The notes beneath the pieces were generated by a model, which saw only the letters and a list, made by a program, of their open reading frames with translations, was not told where the DNA came from and made no database searches. DNA of 60,552 bases from Candidatus Poribacteria bacterium (GTDB taxonomy: Bacteria > Poribacteria > WGA-4E > WGA-3G), in assembly GCA_022394775.1 (NCBI GenBank), contig JAGFCB010000165.1, positions 1-60,552 of the forward strand, read 5' to 3'. Below are positions 35,816-44,496 of the stretch, piece after piece. The first letter of the stretch is position 1. Every line of letters starts with the position of its first letter. Both the position numbers and the translations under genes were made by a program.

Positions 35816-37369
35816 ATGAAAAAAGCAATACCTCTCTACGCCATTTTACTGTCAATTGCGAGCCTATTCCTGTCAAATGGATTCGCCGAAGACCATATAC
35901 AGCAACACTTCCCTGAAGGCGCGAAAATGCGCATTGGCAAAGGTGCGGCAAGCGACATCACCTTTACCCCAGATGGCACGCAATTTGCCGTCACTACCAG
36001 TATCGGCATCTGGATATATGATGCGAAAACGGGTGCAGAAATCACCGTGCTTAAGCAATCTGGCCGCGGTTACGGGAAAATAGCATTCTCACCAGATGGG
36101 CACACCCTCGCCTGTGCAACCCGTAACTCCGAACGTGGAGAGGTACAGTTGTGGGACACAGCTGCTGGCAAACTTGTCACAACGCTACCGGCACCTACGG
36201 GCATCTCTTCTCTATTTTTTTCTGAGGATGGTACGAAACTCGCCTGTGCCGGAACTTTTGGGCGTATCCATGTATGGGAGATGAGCTCCGAAACACCGCC
36301 TGTGCTTGTTACAGACATAAGATTATATTTTGACAGTTGGAGTGATGCTTGGCTAACTGTACTCTCACCGGATGAGCGTTTTCTTGCTATCACAATACCC
36401 GATTGGGAAGATAAAGACTTCTCAATCCAATTGTGGGATGGTAAGACAGGAGAACGCTTGCATACTTTGAAGGGTCATACACGATCAGTTACTGCACTAA
36501 CATTTTCACCCGACAGCAAGACATTAGTTAGCAGTGACGAGTATGAAACAATGCGTGTGTGGGATACCGAATCCGGCAACCTACAATCAAAAATGAAGTG
36601 GCAGGATCGCACCGCAACCCATGCGTTAGCCTTTTCACCGAAGGGTAGATTCCTTAGCAGTGGGCATGATGATCGGGTTCGCTTGTGGCATTATATGCTT
36701 GGCGAGATGCAACAGTGGGATTATGCAATCGGTGAATATCAAAACATCATGGCGTTAAAAGGACATAAAGACGCTGTTTACAGATTTGCATTTTCGCCTG
36801 ACGAATTGACGCTACTCACTGTTAGTAAAGATGGCACCATTATCGCATGGGATACGACTACCGGTACCCAACGTTTTACGTGCGAAGGTCACCAGCAACG
36901 GATCCAGATTTTAGTAAGTTACCAAAAGTTCCACGTCATCACCCACAATCTGGATGAGACTGGGGACCTTAAGGCTGAATGTAAAGCGCACTTCGGTGAA
37001 GGGCTACGACTCGCCGACTGGAACGACATTCTCGCCTACCATCAGGCAGGCGGTTCAATAGAGGATTTCATCACCGAACTCAAAATACCGCTCGAATATG
37101 GCAACCCCGACGATATGGAAGCCATACCGAACACCTCCTATCGTATTTCAGTGAACGGCGCGCTGCGATGGCAAGGAAATCGCCACTACTTCTTCGCGCG
37201 GCATGATCACGTCAAGCGAGCCGATTTTTTAGCACACGACAACATCGATAATTACTTATTATCACTGGGTTCATGGTTCGGCAAGGGCGGCTTCGCACTC
37301 TGCTATGGAGACCTCAATAGCACAGCACCACCCCCAGAACTACCAGCTGAACCTCAACTGATCGATTGA
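35816..37369 (+). CDS. Secreted WD40 protein 4 with extra C-domain
   Basis: A 517-aa paralogue starting at ATG 35816 (AAGGA upstream; signal peptide MKKAIPLYAILLSIAS to SNGFAE). Only the first 360 or so residues are WD40 repeats. The remaining 150 residues (from about CKAHFGEGLRLADWNDILAY through RISVNGALRWQGNRHYFFA to GDLNSTAPPPELP) form a different domain that I do not recognise. It ends in a proline-rich tail. It is the last gene of the four-gene cluster and converges with the sulfatase-like gene 37 bp away. Confidence 0.88.
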   Translation: MKKAIPLYAILLSIASLFLSNGFAEDHIQQHFPEGAKMRIGKGAASDITFTPDGTQFAVTTSIGIWIYDAKTGAEITVLKQSGRGYGKIAFSPDGHTLACATRNSERGEVQLWDTAAGKLVTTLPAPTGISSLFFSEDGTKLACAGTFGRIHVWEMSSETPPVLVTDIRLYFDSWSDAWLTVLSPDERFLAITIPDWEDKDFSIQLWDGKTGERLHTLKGHTRSVTALTFSPDSKTLVSSDEYETMRVWDTESGNLQSKMKWQDRTATHALAFSPKGRFLSSGHDDRVRLWHYMLGEMQQWDYAIGEYQNIMALKGHKDAVYRFAFSPDELTLLTVSKDGTIIAWDTTTGTQRFTCEGHQQRIQILVSYQKFHVITHNLDETGDLKAECKAHFGEGLRLADWNDILAYHQAGGSIEDFITELKIPLEYGNPDDMEAIPNTSYRISVNGALRWQGNRHYFFARHDHVKRADFLAHDNIDNYLLSLGSWFGKGGFALCYGDLNSTAPPPELPAEPQLID

Positions 37370-37406
37370 TGAGACTCATGCGGAAACCCTCAATAAAGGC
37401 TTACGT

Positions 37407-38843
37407 TTACATTTCTGCTAACTTTTTCTGAAGCCACCGCGTCATGGGTGCCTGCTCCGGATCGCAGACCTCGATGAAATGCCCCGGCAAGGGTTGACCA
37501 ATGAGTGCCTCAACGTCCCGTCTTCGCTCCGAGACAATCGTCGGATGGTCGCTCGCGACATTCACCGTCTCCTCTGGATCGTTACGAACATCAAAGAGTT
37601 CATCGCCTTTTTCATCGTTATAACCTACCGAAGTGCAGAAGTTCCAGTGGTCATCGCGCACACTGACGCGTCCGCGTGCATTCCCCGTAGCAAAGCCAGC
37701 CCAACCCGTTATAATCCGTTCTCGCAGCCTTGCCTTCTCCTGCGTGACAAGTTGCCACATATCCTCACCATCTGTCCAACCGCAAGGAATGCCAAGTTGA
37801 TTCAGTAACGTCGGCATCAGATCGTGATTCTGCACAAACGCGAAAATCTCCTTGTCGTTCGGTCCTTCAGGATGTCGGATCATCAAGTTGAGTTGCGTAT
37901 TGAAGGGGTGCAGCTTGTTCGCGCCTTTCCCGAAACTCCCGTGGTCGCGGAGTTGTGTGCCGTGGTCAGACATCAGCACAACCAATGTATCGTCCTTGAT
38001 GTTCAGCCGCTCGATCTTATCAAGTAGCACGCCGACCCATTTATCGACAAACGTTACTTCGCCGAGGTAAAGCGCCTCAATTCGGCGCAGCTCATCTTCT
38101 GTAGGACCGTCGCCTTCGTTCGCGTTCCCCGGTGTGATGAAATCCTTGCCCGAATAGTCAGGAAAATAGAGGTCTGCGTAGGATTTCGGTGGATCCCAGG
38201 GTTCATGCGGATCAAAACTATCGACCCATAAGAAGAAGGGACCGACGGTGTGATTATCCTCAAGCCAATCCGAGGCGGCGCGGAAGACGCGTGCGCAACT
38301 ATAGTCATCTTCCGATTGACGATGCCGCTGCGATAGTAGATAGTTAACAAGCCCGGCGTGCCGTCGCCAGTTGATCGGTTCACGGACATGTTTTCGGAGT
38401 TGATCTTCAATCAACTTCGGATCCCCACTGTGCCAGTTATCCGACTCCTGCCCGCGGATGAAATCGAAGTGTGCGAACCCGCGCGAGAAATTCATTGTCG
38501 GCTTGAACATGTGGTAGGTATCAGCGATGAGTGCTGTCAGGTACCCGCGTTCCAATAGCACCTCGGCAATCGTGTCCTGTTCGGGTGGAATCTTGTGCCA
38601 ACCGGGTGCGTGGTGCCAATGCCCACGCCGATCGAAATTGTATCGCCACGGGAAACTCCGCATCCCAGTAAAGTTACCACGACGTATCTGAAGTGTCGGT
38701 TGCCCTTCCCCAAATGCGCGTGTGAAACGGACGCTCTCTGAGGCAAATGCATCGAGGTTCGGTGTCTGAACGTGGCTATACTTCTTACCTTCACCGATGA
38801 TGTCTGCGCGAAATGTGTCTAAACAGATACAGACGATGTTCAT
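37407..38843 (-). CDS. Sulfatase-like hydrolase, atypical active site
   Basis: A 478-aa member of the sulfatase/alkaline-phosphatase superfamily. The N-terminal metal site (CLDTFRAD), TPNLDAFASESVRF, SDHGTQLRDHGSFGKG and the C-terminal tail fit the family. The nucleophile motif C/S-x-P-x-R is not conserved: the matching stretch reads GQPTLQIRRG, so a Thr stands where Cys or Ser would be converted to formylglycine. It may be a phosphodiesterase-like enzyme or an inactive relative. No signal peptide is seen, so it is probably cytoplasmic. Confidence 0.85.
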   Translation of the reverse strand: MNIVCICLDTFRADIIGEGKKYSHVQTPNLDAFASESVRFTRAFGEGQPTLQIRRGNFTGMRSFPWRYNFDRRGHWHHAPGWHKIPPEQDTIAEVLLERGYLTALIADTYHMFKPTMNFSRGFAHFDFIRGQESDNWHSGDPKLIEDQLRKHVREPINWRRHAGLVNYLLSQRHRQSEDDYSCARVFRAASDWLEDNHTVGPFFLWVDSFDPHEPWDPPKSYADLYFPDYSGKDFITPGNANEGDGPTEDELRRIEALYLGEVTFVDKWVGVLLDKIERLNIKDDTLVVLMSDHGTQLRDHGSFGKGANKLHPFNTQLNLMIRHPEGPNDKEIFAFVQNHDLMPTLLNQLGIPCGWTDGEDMWQLVTQEKARLRERIITGWAGFATGNARGRVSVRDDHWNFCTSVGYNDEKGDELFDVRNDPEETVNVASDHPTIVSERRRDVEALIGQPLPGHFIEVCDPEQAPMTRWLQKKLAEM

Positions 38844-38848
38844 ATTTT

Positions 38849-39562
38849 TTAAGCCCCTCCCATTTCATCAAGGATCATTTCGGCGGCTTCCAACGGATCT
38901 TCCGCCTCAATAATAGGTCTGCCAACAACGATGTAATCCGCGCCTCGATTCATCGCCTCCGCGGGTGTGGTAATCCGACGCTGGTCGCCGGTCTCTGCCC
39001 ATTTCGGACGAATACCCGGCGTAACGATTAAAAAGTTATCGCCGCAGGCTTCCCGAATCGCTTCAATTTCTAACGGCGATGCGACGACACCGTCCAACCC
39101 GGCTTTCTTTGCCTGTTGCGCGAGATACGTTACTTGCTCAGGGAGTAGCCGTGCGGATCCAAAAGTTTCCTGAAATCCGATCTCATCCATGCTTGTCAGA
39201 ACGGTCACGCCGAGCAGAATCGGTTTCGGAATATTTGCTTTGTAGGCAGCATCATCCGCGCCATGCCTCGCCGCTTGCATCATCTCAAAACCGCCGGAGG
39301 CGTGCAGGGTAATCATATTTGCGCCGTGCTTTGTCATCGTGCCGACATCGCGTGCCACTCTATTAGGAATGTCGTGGATTTTCAGGTCAACAAAGATTTT
39401 ATATCCGTTCTGCTCGAACAATGGAAAAGCCTCCATCCCAAGCACACTGAACGCCTGAAAGCCGATCTTAAACCAGCTGACGCTATCCATAAGCGTTCCA
39501 GATAGCCGATCAATCTCTTCACCATCATCCCTATCCAATGCAACGATCAATCTATCTCTCAA
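38849..39562 (-). CDS. pyrF: Orotidine 5'-phosphate decarboxylase
   Basis: A 237-aa class I enzyme that makes UMP from orotidine monophosphate, the last step of pyrimidine synthesis. The catalytic Asp-Lys-Asp set is in DLKIHDIPN (D59, K61, D64). The N-terminal LIVALDRDDGEE and the C-terminal VTPGIRPKWAE and YIVVGRPIIEAEDP are the usual phosphate-site segments. The 6-bp gap to the sulfatase-like gene suggests co-transcription, although the functions differ. Confidence 0.95.
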   Translation of the reverse strand: MRDRLIVALDRDDGEEIDRLSGTLMDSVSWFKIGFQAFSVLGMEAFPLFEQNGYKIFVDLKIHDIPNRVARDVGTMTKHGANMITLHASGGFEMMQAARHGADDAAYKANIPKPILLGVTVLTSMDEIGFQETFGSARLLPEQVTYLAQQAKKAGLDGVVASPLEIEAIREACGDNFLIVTPGIRPKWAETGDQRRITTPAEAMNRGADYIVVGRPIIEAEDPLEAAEMILDEMGGA

Positions 39563-39706
39563 TTTTCTCTCCTTTTGTAGTTTTCAATGAATGTCATTAG
39601 TTCTGGAATGTATTAATGTCTGTATTTCCCAGTAATTGTCTATTCTTGACCTTAATCCGAAATAGAACACCTCACTCAATTCTCAATCAAATGGATATTT
39701 TTCTAT

Positions 39707-40960
39707 TTACTGCTGTTGTTGCAAACGGTCAGATGCCTTTTTCTCCATCTGGGAAAGTTCATCCTTATACTGCACTTTCGCCTTGTTAAATTTTTGGTGC
39801 ATTTGAGTCCTGCACTCTTCACAATCGGGATAGTCATACACTTCGGACACGAGATTAGCATTTGCAGCCCAACGAGAGTATGTTTTTCTGAAACGCTCAA
39901 GGTGCCGTAGCATATCTTCGGTTTTCTTGTGAGTGTTTTTGGATGTTGTCATTTTTACTTTTACCATCTGTACTTCATTGTACGCGAATGCTTTATCACA
40001 GGATAAATAACCCCAATCGTTGGCTCCGCGCCTAGCATCTAACCATACTGGCTCATACCATTCTGATGATAATCGTATTGTGTATGTATCCCATTCAACA
40101 GTAAACCAATTCATTGACAGACGTTTACTATGTTCCTCGATCTTACCCAAAATATTCCTGACATGACGGAAGTGATGGTCGGTTCCAAACAGATACATTT
40201 GCGACTTTGAAAATTGTTCAGACTGTCCTGTACAACTGGGTTTGTACCAAACATCTTTTTGAATATGAAGAGGATATGATTCAGTATCCGATTTATCACT
40301 CTGGCATTTATATCGAATATCTTTATCGGTGTCAGGTGGATCTATTGTATAAAAGACCTTTCTGTGAAGGATCCCATGTTGTGGACAGCGATATATTGCT
40401 TTGGCAGTTGTTACCCATTCCGTATTTCGGATTAGTTGTTCTTCTATATCGCCCAGAGTATAATATCGGTTATCCGAAGTTCGGAAGCGTGTTTTGACGG
40501 AGTGAGGCAAAAAATCCTTAATAGGGCGCGTGATTCTCTCAATTAATACGTCTCCCGTGTCAATTTGAATTTTTTGACCTACTTGAAATTCTGGACGATT
40601 TGATTTTTGAAAGTAAAAGAAGCGATCACCCCAATGTGAAGAAGGATTCCAATATTGTTTGCTTTCTTTATAGTCAAAGTATCTTCCCCAACCTATGGCA
40701 AGTTCAAAGTGATTGTCCCAACATTTAGCATGTTTCTCTTCGGCCCTTTCCTCTGTTTCGGGTGCTGACTGTTCCTGTCCAGATACATTTTGCACAAACT
40801 GCCATGCATCTCGAATCATCCGAAATATTACTGAGGCATTGGAAGCGTGGTTTTTATCTGGATGATAAATTTTTACCAAAGTAAGGTACGCTTTCCTAGC
40901 ATCATCCAACGACGCATCCGAGTCTAATCCTAATATTTCAAGTGCCTCTCCGCGGGTCAT
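39707..40960 (-). CDS. J-domain protein with unknown C-terminal domain
   Basis: A 417-aa protein. Residues about 1-60 form a DnaJ domain with LGLDSDASLDDARKAYLTLV and the diagnostic HPD (IYHPDKN), which would recruit DnaK. The remaining 350 or so residues do not look like DnaJ: no Gly/Phe region or CXXCXGXG zinc repeats. They contain Trp- and Tyr-rich stretches and a CEEC near the end. I do not recognise the domain. It may target Hsp70 to a particular client. It ends next to a minus-strand antitoxin paralogue with two palindromes between them. Confidence 0.8.
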   Translation of the reverse strand: MTRGEALEILGLDSDASLDDARKAYLTLVKIYHPDKNHASNASVIFRMIRDAWQFVQNVSGQEQSAPETEERAEEKHAKCWDNHFELAIGWGRYFDYKESKQYWNPSSHWGDRFFYFQKSNRPEFQVGQKIQIDTGDVLIERITRPIKDFLPHSVKTRFRTSDNRYYTLGDIEEQLIRNTEWVTTAKAIYRCPQHGILHRKVFYTIDPPDTDKDIRYKCQSDKSDTESYPLHIQKDVWYKPSCTGQSEQFSKSQMYLFGTDHHFRHVRNILGKIEEHSKRLSMNWFTVEWDTYTIRLSSEWYEPVWLDARRGANDWGYLSCDKAFAYNEVQMVKVKMTTSKNTHKKTEDMLRHLERFRKTYSRWAANANLVSEVYDYPDCEECRTQMHQKFNKAKVQYKDELSQMEKKASDRLQQQQ

Positions 40961-41008
40961 TTTGAAATCCTTTACTATTTACTGAAGTTTGGACAATTTT
41001 CAGACATA

Positions 41009-41074
41009 GCACTCCGCTGGAGTGCGAGAATATCTACAACCTGTTTCTATAGACATATCACGCCTCTGGCGTGA
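41009..41074. repeat. Two related palindromes between J-domain and antitoxin paralogue
   Basis: GCACTCCGCTGGAGTGC (41009-41025) and TCACGCCTCTGGCGTGA (41058-41074) are perfect short hairpins of the same form. They look like an interspersed palindromic family. Confidence 0.65.
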
Positions 41075-41087
41075 GGAACCGAAACCT

Positions 41088-41861
41088 CTAAACTGACGAC
41101 GAACCTACAGAAGCAAAGTGTTTGAAGGAGGTGTCGGAAAGATCAGTCTCTTTCGCCACCTCCTGGAGGGGTCTGCCTTTAACTTCACCAGATTCATGAT
41201 CTGTGATGCTTTGTTCCAACTCTTCCGCAACCTTTGGGCGTATTTCTAATCCTTCGTCCGGATCGTACGCATAATCTTCAAGAAACTGTTCCAATTCCAA
41301 GTGACACACGAAAAATTCGTAAACCGCTTCACGTAAGGGCATATCCTCAGCATCCGTCCAGCCTACGCTCAGCAACTTAACGACTTGATTATATGCCGCA
41401 AAAAATGGGAACGCAGCGCTATCGCTTTCGGAACTCACCAATGTATGCAGAAATTCGCGGAAATCATCATTCGACAATGCAGATATTTTTATCCGTGGCA
41501 CAGGATCGTCAGGAAGGTATGAACCCATCCGCCGCACTTCGCGTCCTATAGGTGATGCCTTTCGTCTACTTTCAACAGTAACGACACGGTGTTTCAAAGA
41601 GACATAAGTATCACAGGAATCCAAAACCGAAAGCAGGTTCTTTTCATGACGATCCAACTCAAACGCTACATCATAGTAGTAAGCTTCAAAAAATTCGCGG
41701 AAGGCTTCTGTTAGTGTATCCCTATCGGCATCTATTGTAAGTAATTCAAGGATCTTCTCACGGTCTAAAAACAGGGTATGTTCCACAATCGGAAGTAGCC
41801 ATTCACGCAATTGCTTATGTGTCATATCTTGGAGAGGCAATTTTCCCTTATGTAGTTTCAC
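41088..41861 (-). CDS. Paralogue of long antitoxin, no toxin partner
   Basis: A 257-aa protein aligning along its length with the antitoxin-like protein at 4879-5574: MTHKQLREWLLPIVEHTLF, LKHRVVTVESRRKASPIGR and ELEQFLEDYAYDPDEGLE match closely. The C-terminal antitoxin-like stretch (RPKVAEELEQSITDHESGE, then LQEVAKETDL) is kept, but an extra serine-rich tail follows. No RelE-like frame follows; the next 127 bp hold two palindromes and then the J-domain gene. It is therefore either an orphan antitoxin or a protein whose large N-terminal domain has its own job. Confidence 0.7.
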   Translation of the reverse strand: MKLHKGKLPLQDMTHKQLREWLLPIVEHTLFLDREKILELLTIDADRDTLTEAFREFFEAYYYDVAFELDRHEKNLLSVLDSCDTYVSLKHRVVTVESRRKASPIGREVRRMGSYLPDDPVPRIKISALSNDDFREFLHTLVSSESDSAAFPFFAAYNQVVKLLSVGWTDAEDMPLREAVYEFFVCHLELEQFLEDYAYDPDEGLEIRPKVAEELEQSITDHESGEVKGRPLQEVAKETDLSDTSFKHFASVGSSSV

Positions 41862-41897
41862 AAGAATCTCCTTTCTCCTTATAAGTCCTAGCTTTTT

Positions 41898-43385
41898 TTA
41901 CCCTAATACTTTGTCAACAACCCGTAGCGTTTCCTGGTGTGCATCCTCAATTTGCGACTGGCAATTATAAATACTCAGTGCAACCGCATTAAGTCGCTCT
42001 TCAAAATTATCTATCATCCGATGAACTTCCGCCGGGGATGTGCCACCGAGGCTCTGGTTATTCTGAATCGCTAACTCTGCATCCAAAATCTGTTTCAGCT
42101 GCGCAACCGGTATGTCAATCTCTTTCTGTTTCAAGAGTTCTTGCGTCAACTCCCAATCGGCGAATGTTTTTTCGTGCGCTACCAACTCAGCAACAAGCCA
42201 TCCCACAATCTCGTGGCACTCCCGAAAACTGATCTGATGTTCTTTAACGAGATAATTCGCCAACTCGGTCGCCGTCGCGAAGTTCGCATTCGCTAATTCA
42301 GCCATCCGTTCCGTCTTGAAATCCGTCGTCTTAAGGAGTTCCGGTAACAGACCGAGGCACGCTTTCACAACATCAAACGCCTCCCACAACGGCGGTTTAT
42401 CCTCTTGGAAATCGCGGTTGTACCCCATCGGCAAACCCTTAAGATTCGTCAACAGGTCGAATAAAGCCCCGTAGACGCGTCCGGTGCGTCCCCGTGTGAG
42501 TTCGGCGATGTCTGGGTTCTTCTTCTGCGGCATGATGGAGCTCCCGAAACTGTAGGCGTCATCAAGCACCGCCATCCCGAATTCATAGGTCGTCCAGTAG
42601 ACGATTTCCTCGCTAATCCGGGAGAGGTTCGCCATCACGAGCGATAATGCGAAAAGTGTTTCTGCGATAAAATCTCGGCTGCTGATAACATCAAGTGCGT
42701 GTTCGTGTGGTGCGTCGAAACCGAGAAGTTTTGTTGTCAGTTCTCGGTCGATCGGGAAGGTCGTGCCAGCCAAGGCGCACGCACCGAGCGGATTCATATT
42801 GGCGAGTGCATAAGCAGACTGCAAGCGGGTCTGATCCCGTAGAAACATACTTACATAGGCAGTTGCCCAGAAACCGAGACTGATCGGTTGTGCGTGCTGT
42901 GTATGCGTATAACCCGGCATCACCGTATCGGCGTGTGCTTTCGCAACTTGTAGGAAGGCTTCACAGAGTGCTGAGAGCCCCCGTTGGACATTGAGAATTT
43001 CATCTCGGATGTAGAGGTGTGCGTCCACAAGCACCTGATCGTTACGGGAACGCGCAGTATGGAGTTTACCGCCGAACTCGCGCCCAGCGTTTTCAATCAG
43101 GTAGGATTCGACGTTCATGTGAACGTCTTCTTTATTCGGATCAAGCACAAAATCGCCGTTCTGAAAATCCTCCTCCGCTTTTCGGAGCCACCGCAAAATT
43201 TCGCGTAGATCGGCATCGGAGATAATCTCTTGCCGGGCAAGCATAATCGCGTGCGCTTGGCTGCCCCAGATATCGTATCCGATAAGACGTGTATCGGCTT
43301 CAATGGAGTGCGTGAAGGCTACTGTCTCTGTGGTGAGGCTTGTGCTAAAACGTCCACCCCAGAGTATTTTTTCTGGTTTTCCCAT
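41898..43385 (-). CDS. argH: Argininosuccinate lyase
   Basis: A 495-aa enzyme of the fumarase/aspartase superfamily that splits argininosuccinate to arginine and fumarate. The signature is GSSIMPQKKNPD, the flexible active-site loop. KLHTARSRNDQV and GYTHTQHAQPIS are the other two substrate-binding regions. The length is slightly above the usual 460. It starts 6 bp after a small ORF, so the two may be co-transcribed. No other arg genes are in the window. Confidence 0.94.
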   Translation of the reverse strand: MGKPEKILWGGRFSTSLTTETVAFTHSIEADTRLIGYDIWGSQAHAIMLARQEIISDADLREILRWLRKAEEDFQNGDFVLDPNKEDVHMNVESYLIENAGREFGGKLHTARSRNDQVLVDAHLYIRDEILNVQRGLSALCEAFLQVAKAHADTVMPGYTHTQHAQPISLGFWATAYVSMFLRDQTRLQSAYALANMNPLGACALAGTTFPIDRELTTKLLGFDAPHEHALDVISSRDFIAETLFALSLVMANLSRISEEIVYWTTYEFGMAVLDDAYSFGSSIMPQKKNPDIAELTRGRTGRVYGALFDLLTNLKGLPMGYNRDFQEDKPPLWEAFDVVKACLGLLPELLKTTDFKTERMAELANANFATATELANYLVKEHQISFRECHEIVGWLVAELVAHEKTFADWELTQELLKQKEIDIPVAQLKQILDAELAIQNNQSLGGTSPAEVHRMIDNFEERLNAVALSIYNCQSQIEDAHQETLRVVDKVLG

Positions 43386-43391
43386 ATTCTG

Positions 43392-43595
43392 TTAGCTTTC
43401 CGCTTTATCAAGCAACTCAAAGACCTCCACTGCTACTGAATTCTGATCCTGTTCTGTCCAGATGCCGTAGTTATCATCATAGATGATACGTTCACGACGA
43501 ACTCGATACAAATCGTGAATAGCCTGCTCAATGTCCTGCAACTCATCAGTACTTAGGTTCGGCAATGATGCCATTATTTTTTCAACTGTACGCAT
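43392..43595 (-). CDS. Small protein upstream of argH, unknown
   Basis: A 67-aa protein, most simply started at ATG 43595 (an open frame runs to 43664). It opens MRTVEKIMASLPNLSTDELQ, then a helical stretch IEQAIHDLYRVRRERI and an acidic tail. It looks like an antitoxin-sized helical protein, but no toxin follows: argH begins 6 bp later. A VapC-type operon lies 90 bp upstream in the same direction. Function unknown. Confidence 0.5.
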   Translation of the reverse strand: MRTVEKIMASLPNLSTDELQDIEQAIHDLYRVRRERIIYDDNYGIWTEQDQNSVAVEVFELLDKAES

Positions 43596-43688
43596 TATGA
43601 ATCTCTTTAAATTTTCGTTGTATTGACATCGGTCAGATAATCTTGTACTAATCGGTGACAACATACTAACAAATGTTGCAAGAATAGG

Positions 43689-44111
43689 TTATTGATTTGA
43701 CCACGGATTGATAAGTTCAACGCCGACTCTTTCAAAATCTGTAACGTTTCGGGTAGCAACAGCAGCTCCATGAGACCGGGCGATTGCAGCAATTTGACAA
43801 TCGGTTTGGCTTATTGGTTTACCGGCTGCGTGTCGTTGGGCAAAAATTTCGGCGTAAATGTTCGCTGCATCACTATCAAAAACAAGGATGCGTCCAGCGA
43901 ACAACGTAGCAAACACGTGGGCAGCAGCCTCCGAGAGTCCGCGCCGTCGTCTTCCATAAGGCAAGAGTGCTATACCAGTCAAGATTTCAGCTTCGGTGAC
44001 AGTTGTCACGAACAAGCTGCTGGCAGACTGGGCACGAAACCAAGCCCGAACTGTCTGTTGTGGACTGTCCCGCATGAGCTCCGAGACGACATTAGTGTCA
44101 AGAACAATCAT
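43689..44111 (-). CDS. vapC: PIN-domain toxin (VapC/FitB-type)
   Basis: A 140-aa PIN ribonuclease. The N-terminal acidic residue is in MIVLDTNVVSELMR, the second in the TVTEAEILTG helix, and the third and fourth in SQTDCQIAAIARSHGA. NVTDFERVGVELINPW is the usual C-terminal end. The cluster of acidic residues binds Mg and cuts tRNA or rRNA in known members. The fit to FitB-like VapC is best. The antitoxin gene ends 9 bp upstream. Confidence 0.9.
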   Translation of the reverse strand: MIVLDTNVVSELMRDSPQQTVRAWFRAQSASSLFVTTVTEAEILTGIALLPYGRRRRGLSEAAAHVFATLFAGRILVFDSDAANIYAEIFAQRHAAGKPISQTDCQIAAIARSHGAAVATRNVTDFERVGVELINPWSNQ

Positions 44112-44120
44112 GGTTGGTAT

Positions 44121-44372
44121 TTAGTCAAAGCGAGGCGGTTCTCGCATGGGTTCCCGCGGGGGTATCTCAAGTTCCACCCCGCCGAACTTTTTGAAAAGCT
44201 CGTGAATTGCTGTTCCAAGATCTTGTGATGGAACTTCGTGATCAGGAGAGACGTTTCGCGCCTCTGCGTCCTGAAGATAAACGAGATAATCAACGGCAGA
44301 TTTGAGTTTTTCGGTAGAGAGCTGCCGGATTAACGTAACTGCCTGCTGTTGCAAATCAACTTTTCGCATCAT
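44121..44372 (-). CDS. Antitoxin of the PIN toxin, DUF2281-like
   Basis: An 83-aa protein encoded immediately upstream of the PIN toxin. The N-terminal half (QAVTLIRQLSTEKLKSAVDY, then LVYLQDAEA) resembles DUF2281-type small antitoxins, which are helical and bind their toxin through the C-terminus. I see no ribbon-helix-helix of the FitA kind. The C-terminus is proline-rich. Either ATG at 44372 or 44369 could start it; GGAGG lies upstream within the adjoining tandem repeat. Confidence 0.7.
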   Translation of the reverse strand: MMRKVDLQQQAVTLIRQLSTEKLKSAVDYLVYLQDAEARNVSPDHEVPSQDLGTAIHELFKKFGGVELEIPPREPMREPPRFD

Positions 44373-44376
44373 GAAC

Positions 44377-44489
44377 CTCCTTTAATTTTAGGATCGCGAG
44401 CACAACTCGCTCCTACAAGAAAAGATGGACGGAATCTCCTTTAATTTTAGGATCGCGAGCACAGCTCGCTCCTACAAGAAAACGTGGAC
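44377..44489 (-). repeat. 59-bp-period tandem repeat in front of antitoxin
   Basis: Two 54-bp copies at 44377-44430 and 44436-44489 differ at about three bases and are separated by 5 bp. Each includes CTCCTTTAATTTTAGGATCG, which on the minus strand gives an AAAGGAG-type sequence, and a GCGAGC/GCTCGC palindrome. Copy 1 supplies the ribosome binding site of the antitoxin gene. Confidence 0.75.
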
Positions 44490-44496
44490 TGAAAAC

